Assembly (NCBI GenBank): GCA_002780895.1
Contig: PEUB01000045.1
Coordinates: 1 to 32,610 of the forward strand
DNA: 32,610 nt
Origin: Nitrospirae bacterium CG02_land_8_20_14_3_00_41_53
GTDB taxonomy: Bacteria > Nitrospirota > Thermodesulfovibrionia > Thermodesulfovibrionales > SM23-35
Reading direction: 5' to 3'
Part shown: positions 9,529 through 16,444 of the stretch, one piece after another
Layout of the letters: every line of letters starts with the position of its first letter
Position numbering within the stretch: the first letter of the stretch is position 1
Notes under the pieces: model-generated
Databases searched by the model: none
Seen by the model: the letters and a program-made list of their open reading frames with translations, nothing else
What the model was told of the DNA's origin: nothing
Made by a program: the position numbers and the translations under genes

Positions 9529-9813
9529 TCATTCCGGTTGTATCTTGCAAATATCCCGGGCAATCGAATCTGTTTCGTATAAAATCTCTCCGGAAAGATA
9601 TCCTTTCTCTTTGCAGTAATTGATTATTTCATTCAGGGAATAGATGAATTCATCCTTGAGTGTGGTAACTTCACCCATGCCGTCACAACCTTTTTGCCTC
9701 TGTTTTGCAATTAAATAAAGTTCCGCATATTCCCGGACCCTTTCGAATAATCGTGCAAGTTGCGCATCGTTTTGTACAAACTTTTGAATAGTTTCAATAA
9801 TGCTCATAAACAT
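9529..9813 (-). CDS. Conserved-context hypothetical protein
   Basis: 94 aa ORF in tight operon spacing between DUF169 and ferredoxin genes. Confidence 0.65.
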   Translation of the reverse strand: MFMSIIETIQKFVQNDAQLARLFERVREYAELYLIAKQRQKGCDGMGEVTTLKDEFIYSLNEIINYCKEKGYLSGEILYETDSIARDICKIQPE

Positions 9814-9827
9814 TGGCTGATTAATTT

Positions 9828-10568
9828 CTATTCGCTGCCTTCTGTATGGTAGCCACCGAGGGTCTTCAGCGCTCCTTTTGCCCTGACTCTGGGAATAGCC
9901 TTCTCTGAAAGTCTCTCCAGAGAGGATACTATTTCCTCAAGACGTTTTGCAGGGAACCCGATCAGGGATTCTTCATCCAGAATATCCGTTGCATCCCTGC
10001 AACCATAACATCCCAGTGAAGCATTCAGTTTCCCCGTAAGATAAGGAACAACTGTGGAATCGATACACGCTGTCTGAAAGATGCTGGTCTGGAATGCATG
10101 CCTTCCTCCCGTATTAAAGATGTCTGCCAGACCAATCCACATAAGTTTTTCCGTTTTTTCCTCAAGCACAATCACATCAGGCTCAAAATCAGCCTTTTCA
10201 AGCGGCGTTATCAGAACAGCAGAACATTCCCCCTGTTTTAGTCTTGGCATCAGACCGAGAGTTTTGGCACCTGCCTCCCGATTACCGAATAGTCCCATGG
10301 TATACATAACCTCACCGCCGGCAAGCTTTTCCGGCAAAGGTTTAAACCCGAATGCAGAGGCAGCAGCAGGACAGGTGATGTTTTCAGGTGTCAGCAGTAT
10401 TTTATGTCCATGCTTTGCCATCATTAATGACTGGCAGAAACGCAGCCTTTTGGTATTGTCAAACCCCTCAGGCACAGGATCAACGGCCTTTAACAGTTTT
10501 ACTGCAAGAGGAGGGTGATCCATTTTCAGAATAGAAATCATTCTGCTTGCATAATCTTTATATTGCAT
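9828..10568 (-). CDS. DUF169 family protein
   Basis: MDHPPLAVKLL..., FCQSLMMAKHGHKILLTPENITCPAAASAFGF, LGCYGCRDATD; likely start MQYKDYASR at 10568 after aaaggag. Confidence 0.85.
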   Translation of the reverse strand: MQYKDYASRMISILKMDHPPLAVKLLKAVDPVPEGFDNTKRLRFCQSLMMAKHGHKILLTPENITCPAAASAFGFKPLPEKLAGGEVMYTMGLFGNREAGAKTLGLMPRLKQGECSAVLITPLEKADFEPDVIVLEEKTEKLMWIGLADIFNTGGRHAFQTSIFQTACIDSTVVPYLTGKLNASLGCYGCRDATDILDEESLIGFPAKRLEEIVSSLERLSEKAIPRVRAKGALKTLGGYHTEGSE

Positions 10569-10570
10569 GA

Positions 10571-10675
10571 TCACTCCTTTCTTGCCACGGTATGTGTACC
10601 GCATACTTCCATAGGTTTGACTTTTCTGCCGATAGAACCCATTCGCCCCGGTATCTTTTTGATAATATCCGTCAT
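10571..10675 (-). CDS. 34-aa mini-ORF resembling the HypD N-terminus (truncated hypD or small Cys peptide)
   Basis: MTDIIKKIPGRMGSIGRKVKPMEVCGTHTVARKE*; MEVCGTHT is the HypD N-terminal Cys motif; ggaggaagg RBS upstream. Confidence 0.5.
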   Translation of the reverse strand: MTDIIKKIPGRMGSIGRKVKPMEVCGTHTVARKE

Positions 10676-10693
10676 AATCCTTCCTCCAAAGAC

Positions 10694-12496
10694 TTACTTA
10701 AGGTTAATGAGTGCTTGCTTTAATTGCCCAAGACCTTTTATCTCTTCCTGCAGCATCGGAAACTGAAGCATTGGAAGGTTAAACCTGTCCCTGATTTCTT
10801 TCAGATACCGTATCTGCATCTTCCGTCTGTTTATGAAAAAGTCATTCCTGCATGCTTCTTCCGGTAATACCATATTTGCGATTACAAGCTGTGTCTCGAT
10901 GCCCGCTTCTTTCAGATCAAGCATCGCCCTGTGAGATTCAAGGATTGGAGTCGATTCCGGATAAAGCACAAGGCTGAATACGGTATGTTTTTGATCCCGG
11001 AGTGTATTGATAATAGCCCTGAAACGGTTTTCCGCTTCTTCTTTCACGTCGGAAGATTCAGCACAGCCTACCATCATCTCCACCTGTTTCGCATAATCAA
11101 AAGGTAGATCAAGGAGCCTCAGTGTATGTCCTGTTGGAGCCGTGTCAAAAACGACCGCATCATATTCTTTACCCTCGAGGAACTGTATAAACCTGTCAAA
11201 GGCTGCCATCTCCTCTGTGCAAGGGGAATTAAGCTCCTCCTCCATTGCCATCAGCATTTCCTCGGAATATTTACCTCTCGCCTCACTCAATGTCCGTTCT
11301 TTGTATTGTCTGAATGCCTCCTTCTGATCAACCATGACCGCATAAAGATTTTCTGTGATCTTTATGGGTTCGCTTCCTACCTTTATATCAAGTACTTCTC
11401 CGATGTGGGCAGCGGGATCTGTTGTTACAAGAAGTGTTTTGTATCCCTTTTCTGATATATATATAGCTGAGATGCAGGATATGGTAGTTTTTCCGACCCC
11501 GCCTTTGCCCGTAAAGAATATCGCCTTTGTCTCGTTTCGGGGCAGCCAGAGATTATCGATATCCGGTTTTTCTACGGTGAACTCACCTGAAGAAGTTATG
11601 TCTCCGGATGGCGATCGGAGAGAAGAAATTTTTCCATTAAACAATGCCCTTCCCACATCTGTAAGTGCATCTGTACCCTTTACTTCATTATCTCTCAGAA
11701 ACATGTAACGCTTCGGCTTTTTTATAGCCTCTTCTGTCAGCGTTATCACCTTTTGTTGTGCCTCATATTTCTTTCTGAAAAAACCGATATCGCTCACTTC
11801 TTCAGGTATGATGCCGTTTATGATGATTTCCCCTGACCTTATTCCTATGGTCTCAAGTTCTTTTGACGCCCTGAGCGTCTCATAAAGGGAAAGCTCCTCC
11901 GGTCTCATCACAAAGATGAAAGATGTTTTTTCAGAATCTTTCAGTAGTGCGGTTGCCCTGTCGTACTTGTCTTTTGAATCCTGTATTGTCTGCACAGGAC
12001 CGAGACACGTCTGTCCGCTTCCTTTGGCCGATTCCTCAATATGCTTCGACCAGTCGACAGGCAGTTCAAGGAGTCTTATGGTGTGGCCTGTCGGGGCGGT
12101 GTCAAAGACGATTACGTCGTATTCATCCGTTTCCATAAAATCTATGAACCTGTCGAACGACGCCATTTCCGTTGTGCACGGCCCGCTCATCTGCTCATTA
12201 ATAGATGCGAGGACATCCTCGGGCATTATCTCCCTGAAAGGTCCGATTATTTTTTCTTTATATTCTTTTGTAGCTTCGTCAGGGTCTATTTCCATTGCAG
12301 AAAGATTATTGATGCCTCTGATTGGTGTAATCTTATGTCCTATCTCCTGTTCAAAAACATCGGCAAGATTGGAAGCCGGATCAGTCGTCACAATCAATGT
12401 CTTTTTGCCTTCTGTTGCGTGACGGATCGCTGTGGCGCATGCCATAGTCGTTTTGCCGACACCACCTTTGCCTGAGAAAAATAAATATTTCGTCAT
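10694..12496 (-). CDS. arsA: Arsenite-translocating ATPase ArsA, fused two-domain form
   Basis: Two GKGGVGKTT P-loops (A1 and A2) and two DTAPTGHT(I/L)RLL motifs; start MTKYLFFSGKGG at 12496 with ggagg RBS. Confidence 0.93.
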   Translation of the reverse strand: MTKYLFFSGKGGVGKTTMACATAIRHATEGKKTLIVTTDPASNLADVFEQEIGHKITPIRGINNLSAMEIDPDEATKEYKEKIIGPFREIMPEDVLASINEQMSGPCTTEMASFDRFIDFMETDEYDVIVFDTAPTGHTIRLLELPVDWSKHIEESAKGSGQTCLGPVQTIQDSKDKYDRATALLKDSEKTSFIFVMRPEELSLYETLRASKELETIGIRSGEIIINGIIPEEVSDIGFFRKKYEAQQKVITLTEEAIKKPKRYMFLRDNEVKGTDALTDVGRALFNGKISSLRSPSGDITSSGEFTVEKPDIDNLWLPRNETKAIFFTGKGGVGKTTISCISAIYISEKGYKTLLVTTDPAAHIGEVLDIKVGSEPIKITENLYAVMVDQKEAFRQYKERTLSEARGKYSEEMLMAMEEELNSPCTEEMAAFDRFIQFLEGKEYDAVVFDTAPTGHTLRLLDLPFDYAKQVEMMVGCAESSDVKEEAENRFRAIINTLRDQKHTVFSLVLYPESTPILESHRAMLDLKEAGIETQLVIANMVLPEEACRNDFFINRRKMQIRYLKEIRDRFNLPMLQFPMLQEEIKGLGQLKQALINLK

Positions 12497-12510
12497 TATT
12501 ACTCCTCCTT

Positions 12511-12804
12511 TCAGCCGCAGCACGAAGACCGCGGCATTCCGCTAATAATAATTCCCCGTTTATCGGAGAAATCTATAGTCGCTTCTAAAAGCAGCTTATT
12601 CGCCTCTTTTTCCAGAAAAACCTTTACACCGTTTTTCTCAAGGGTCGCATCTCCCTTTTCAGCTCCTTCGACTATATCCATAGCCAGAGACGGGCCGCAA
12701 CAGCCGCCACCTGCCGCGAATATCCTTATCCCGTAATCGTTGCCTTTTTTCTCCCCAAGTATCTCTTTGAATCGCTTTACTGCATTGTCGGTCAAAGTAA
12801 GCAT
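12511..12804 (-). CDS. HesB/IscA-like protein (Cys form)
   Basis: 97 aa; GIRIFAAGGGCCGPSLAMDI ... SSCCG. Confidence 0.88.
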   Translation of the reverse strand: MLTLTDNAVKRFKEILGEKKGNDYGIRIFAAGGGCCGPSLAMDIVEGAEKGDATLEKNGVKVFLEKEANKLLLEATIDFSDKRGIIISGMPRSSCCG

Positions 12805-12819
12805 GTATTTCTCCTTTCC

Positions 12820-12930
12820 TTATTGTGCTGACAGCGTCATTGGTTTGTGTTTTAACGGTTCAATACCAAGCGCCTTGCGGAGATCTTCATACGCAGGATA
12901 TTCTCCTGTCCTGAAGACCTCGCCATGATT
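12820..12930 (-). pseudogene. ArsD C-terminal relic
   Basis: Frame reads NHGEVFRTGEYPAYEDLRKALGIEPLKHKPMTLSAQ*, matching intact ArsD here (VNGEVLLKAEYPSYEKLCEALGIEPLKENKPISIMTV); no N-terminal half. Confidence 0.85.
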
Positions 12931-12953
12931 TTCTCTCCTTTTGCAGTATTTTC

Positions 12954-13136
12954 TTAACAGCATCCGCCGGAAGCAGTCTCTCTCAAAAGAGGCATCAGAG
13001 TGCTTATAATCTGTTTTACATCAGGACTTCCGCAGCTTTCGCAATAAAGATCAAGCCCCTTTTCCTTCTGGCTTAAGGTTGTCAATATCTCAAACCGATT
13101 GCCGCAGTAATTGCATACAAATTCATAAGTTGGCAT
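12954..13136 (-). CDS. FmdB-type zinc ribbon protein
   Basis: 60 aa; MPTYEFVCNYCGNRFEIL...CESCGS...GGCC. Confidence 0.85.
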   Translation of the reverse strand: MPTYEFVCNYCGNRFEILTTLSQKEKGLDLYCESCGSPDVKQIISTLMPLLRETASGGCC

Positions 13137-13147
13137 AATTGCACCTC

Positions 13148-13219
13148 CTAAAGATTAAGCGCTGCCGTTTTCAGCCGGCTCAGCCCCTTTATTTCTTCCT
13201 GCATCAGGGGGGTCTGCAT
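13148..13219 (-). pseudogene. ArsA C-terminal relic
   Basis: Frame reads MQTPLMQEEIKGLSRLKTAALNL*, matching intact ArsA C-terminus FPMLQEEIKGLGQLKQALINLK*. Confidence 0.8.
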
Positions 13220-13248
13220 AACAAAAAGTAGTGCATAACAAAAAGTAG
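13215..13248. repeat. 17-bp perfect tandem duplication
   Basis: TGCATAACAAAAAGTAG x2 at 13215-13231 and 13232-13248. Confidence 0.95.
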
Positions 13249-13258
13249 AATAAAATCC

Positions 13259-14380
13259 CTATCGAATTGGATGGTATCCTCCCGGGACTCCTGATTTGGA
13301 AAAAATAATTTGCCAGACCTGCATATATCTGGAGCGGAATGCCCCTGCGCCGCTTAAGAGATAGTATTTTCACATACGGTAAAATCTCTCACCATATTTT
13401 TCCTTTAATTTATCCCAGCTTGAATCGAAATTCTTAAACCATGCCATTAAGGTCGCATCATAATCAGCGCCTAAATTGTGCCAGTCTTCTATAACAAATA
13501 GCCGCTCTATGGAGGCGCTGATCTGCTTCATCGATGGAACAAGTGAATTTGGAAAGATATACTTGCCGATCCACGGGTCTGTTGTTACCTCGGATTTACA
13601 GTTCCCGATTGTATGCAACAAAAACAACTCGTCATCTCTCATACATTTATGCACGATATCCATAAAGGTTCTGTAATTTTTATGTCCAACATGCTCAAAC
13701 ATTCCGATAGAGACAATATGATCGAAACTTTCATTTACATCCCTGTAATCCTGCAGTCTGATTTCAACAGGCAATCCTTTGCATAATTCCTTTCCAAACT
13801 TAACTTGCTCCTTAGAAACAGTAATGCCGACCACTTCAACCCCGTACTTTTTCGCAGCATATTTTGCAAAACTTCCCCATCCACACCCGATATCCAGGAT
13901 TCTTATGCCAGGTTGCAGGCCTAACTTTCTGCAGATTAGGTCCAGCTTGGCTTCCTGTGCTTCATCAAGGTTTTTGGCATCTTTCCAGTAAGCGCAGCTA
14001 TAGACCATTCTTTTATCCAGCATGTTCATGTAAAGCTCATTGCCTATGTCATAATGCCTTTCGCCGATCTGAAACGCCCTTGACTTGCTGCCCTTATTAA
14101 GCATCACTGCATTAAGCATGTGAAAAATCAATTTCCAGTTCTTTTTGATTTTATCTTCCGGTCGGGATGGTATGAGCCTGGAGAAAAATTCATCCAGACA
14201 TTTACATTCCCACCATCCATCCATATACGATTCGCCAAGTCCTAAACTTCCTTCTCTCACAGCTCTTTGATAAAATTTATCGTTCTTTACTTTGATGTCC
14301 CATGGATGATCTCCGTTGATTGAGATGCCTGCCGGGGACAAAATTGCCTGTACGGTATTTTTGAATCTACAAGCTTTCAT
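13259..14380 (-). pseudogene. cfa: Cyclopropane-fatty-acyl-phospholipid synthase interrupted by an in-frame UGA
   Basis: 336 aa to FYRM, then TGA (13370-13372), then the same frame continues KYYLLSGAGAFRSRYMQVWQIIFSKSGVPGGYHPIR*, the Cfa C-terminus; the UGA sits where Cfa has Trp (FYRMWKYYL). Confidence 0.85.
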
Positions 14381-14493
14381 CCCTCACTCGTCCTTTAACA
14401 TCGAGAGCGGTCCATCTTTGTTGCTCTTTTTGAGGGTACTTCTTAAACTGTTTGTCGTTCCTTATCAAGGAATCCTCGCTAATCTCCGCTTTA

Positions 14494-14778
14494 TTAGCCG
14501 CAGCATGAAGTCTGCTGCATGCCACTAATAATAAATCCCCGGTCATCAGAAAAATTCATGGTTGCTTCTGAAAGCAGCTTATTCGCCTCTTTTTCCAGAA
14601 AAACCTTTACGCCGTTTCTCTCAAGGGTCGCGTCTCCCTTTTGTGCCCCGTCGGCTATGTCCATAGCCAGAGAAGGCCCTCAACCGCCAGCCGTTGTAAA
14701 TATCCTGATGCCATGTGTGTTTTTCCCGTTAAGGAATTCCCTGAATTTCTCTATTGCTTTATCAGTGAATGTTACCAT
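14494..14778 (-). CDS. HesB/IscA-like protein with in-frame UGA, candidate selenoprotein
   Basis: Reads MVTFTDKAIEKFREFLNGKNTHGIRIFTTAGGUGPSLAMDIADGAQKGDATLERNGVKVFLEKEANKLLSEATMNFSDDRGFIISGMQQTSCCG*; U (TGA 14680-14682) aligns with a Cys of GGGCCGPS in the paralog at 12511. Confidence 0.75.
14653..14668 (-). promoter_or_regulatory. Candidate bacterial SECIS element (upper stem-loop)
   Basis: RNA GGCUAU-GGAC-AUAGCC, perfect 6-bp stem, loop beginning GG, 17 nt between UGA and loop. Confidence 0.6.
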
Positions 14779-14787
14779 GACCCCCCC

Positions 14788-15129
14788 CTAAACAGTCATT
14801 ATGCTTATAGGCTTATTTTCTTTTAATGGTTCTATGCCGAGTGCTTCGCACAGCTTTTCATAAGAAGGATATTCTGCTTTCAGTAATACCTCCCCATTTA
14901 CAAACGTTACCGGCAGTATCTTCTTGCCGTTTTTATGGAGCAGGTCGGCAACCTTCCTATTTTCCAGAAATGCCTTCGGCTGCTGTGCGAGATTAAATCT
15001 TTCTACCTCGACCCCCTGCTTTTTCAAGGCCAGCAGAGCATCGTTCATTTTGACCAGTACCGGATCAATTACCGGACCGCAGAGTCCTGTAGAGCAGCAC
15101 ATTGCTGGATCATAAATTTCGACTTTCAT
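14788..15129 (-). CDS. arsD: Arsenical metallochaperone/repressor ArsD
   Basis: 113 aa; MKVEIYDPAMCCSTGLCGPVIDP with Cys12-Cys13-Cys18 type motif. Confidence 0.93.
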   Translation of the reverse strand: MKVEIYDPAMCCSTGLCGPVIDPVLVKMNDALLALKKQGVEVERFNLAQQPKAFLENRKVADLLHKNGKKILPVTFVNGEVLLKAEYPSYEKLCEALGIEPLKENKPISIMTV

Positions 15130-15161
15130 ATTTTCTATCTCCTTTCATCATTTTCAAGTAT

Positions 15162-15845
15162 TTAAATAACTTCAAAAATATAAGCTAAGGCATAGTAAAT
15201 GCCGACCAGAATAAAAATAATGCCCGTTATCTTTTTTGTATAAAACTCAATTCTTGTAATCCTGTGATAGAGGTTGTTGATATACCCCGAGCCTGCTGCT
15301 GCGAGGAAAGCAAAGAGCAGGACCGGAAGGCCGGTTCCGATACCGTAAATCAGGGGCAGCCCGATCCCCGATTTTGCTTTTACTGCTATAGGGATTAGAC
15401 CTCCGAAGAACAGGGCTGCCGAGACAGGACAGAATGCCAGTGCAAACAGGATACCCAGAGGCAATGAACTAAAGGTTCCTTTTTCAGCCAGTTTTTTTGC
15501 GACGTTTTCGGATACCGATGGAATAGTCAGAGGTATTCGCAAGAGGTCAAGCAGTACCATCCCGACGAGAATCAGTACGATGCCCAGGATTTTGTTGACA
15601 TATCTCTGGAGGAAATCCGACAGGATAGGGACATCTACCAGCGTTTTTACGATAAGGACACCGAGGACAATATACGTGAGACTCCTTCCAAGGGTATAGA
15701 GGATACCGGATAAAAATACGGTGTTCCTTTGCGTAATCCGCCGCGAAATAAAGGATACAGCAGCGATATTCGTAGCCAATGGACACGGACTGACAGAAGT
15801 CAATATGCCGAGCCAAATCGCCGTAAACAAAAAGATTGCTTCCAT
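15162..15845 (-). CDS. CcdA/DsbD-like cytochrome c biogenesis membrane protein
   Basis: 227 aa multi-TM; LTSVSPCPLATNIAAVSFI, FALAFCPVSAALFFGG. Confidence 0.87.
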   Translation of the reverse strand: MEAIFLFTAIWLGILTSVSPCPLATNIAAVSFISRRITQRNTVFLSGILYTLGRSLTYIVLGVLIVKTLVDVPILSDFLQRYVNKILGIVLILVGMVLLDLLRIPLTIPSVSENVAKKLAEKGTFSSLPLGILFALAFCPVSAALFFGGLIPIAVKAKSGIGLPLIYGIGTGLPVLLFAFLAAAGSGYINNLYHRITRIEFYTKKITGIIFILVGIYYALAYIFEVI

Positions 15846-16433
15846 TTATTGAGCTTCCTTCAAGAATATCTCTACCTCATCTTTTACATATTGAAAGAAT
15901 CTCTCTTTGTCTCTCACATGCGTCCATACTTCTTTCAGATTTGTCCATTTTGTCTCTTTCCCGTCTTGATTGAGAGAAAGGACGAGCGACCGTGTAAACA
16001 ACCGATAGTCCTGAATGAAATGACGGTTTTCCGCATCTTCAACATTGAGAGGCTTGAACTCAAGTGTTCCATTCTTCAGTTCGTTTGCGAAGTAGTGTTC
16101 AATAGCTCCCTTTGAATACTTTTCGATAGTGCGGCAGGTAGTGCATCTGAAGGTGCCGTGGAAATAGTATGCAATTACCTTTGCTGTCTGAGTTTTCTTT
16201 GCAGTTTGCATTGAGGAGCCTCTATCCAATTGCCGGCCTGTGGCTTCTCTCGCAGTCAGACTCTCCTGAACTGGCATAGATTCATCGGATACGGATATTT
16301 TATTTCCCCGCGTGTCTGTAACGTTAATGGCATTGCTCTCACTTTTGGGAGAAAATTCCCTGTAGACAAGCAAAGCAAAACTGAAAACCACAAAAATTAA
16401 GAGTAGAGTCTTTATCAACTTTCTGTTATTCAA
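15846..16433 (-). CDS. ArsF-like protein (thioredoxin-like CxxC)
   Basis: 195 aa; N-terminal TM, AYYFHGTFRCTTCRTIEKYSKGAIEHYF. Confidence 0.75.
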   Translation of the reverse strand: MNNRKLIKTLLLIFVVFSFALLVYREFSPKSESNAINVTDTRGNKISVSDESMPVQESLTAREATGRQLDRGSSMQTAKKTQTAKVIAYYFHGTFRCTTCRTIEKYSKGAIEHYFANELKNGTLEFKPLNVEDAENRHFIQDYRLFTRSLVLSLNQDGKETKWTNLKEVWTHVRDKERFFQYVKDEVEIFLKEAQ

Positions 16434-16444
16434 CCATAACCTCC

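Noticed and set aside
11916-12422. 168-aa plus-strand ORF
   Set aside because: Antisense to ArsA with its clear P-loops; no RBS or recognisable domain.
13370-13372. UGA in cfa as selenocysteine or a recoded genome
   Set aside because: Position is Trp in homologs, and TGA ends several intact genes in the window, so Sec or global UGA=Trp recoding is unlikely.
13155-13373. 72-aa minus-strand ORF in the ORF track
   Set aside because: Runs in a different frame over the Cfa C-terminus and the ArsA relic; the homologous readings are in other frames, so not a real gene.
14381-14490. Possible ArsA N-terminal relic between hesB(UGA) and cfa
   Set aside because: Read in all three minus frames; nothing resembling ArsA (e.g. 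GKGGVGKT) was found.
14519-14791. 90-aa plus-strand ORF
   Set aside because: Antisense shadow of the UGA-containing hesB gene; it appears only because the true gene was split by TGA.
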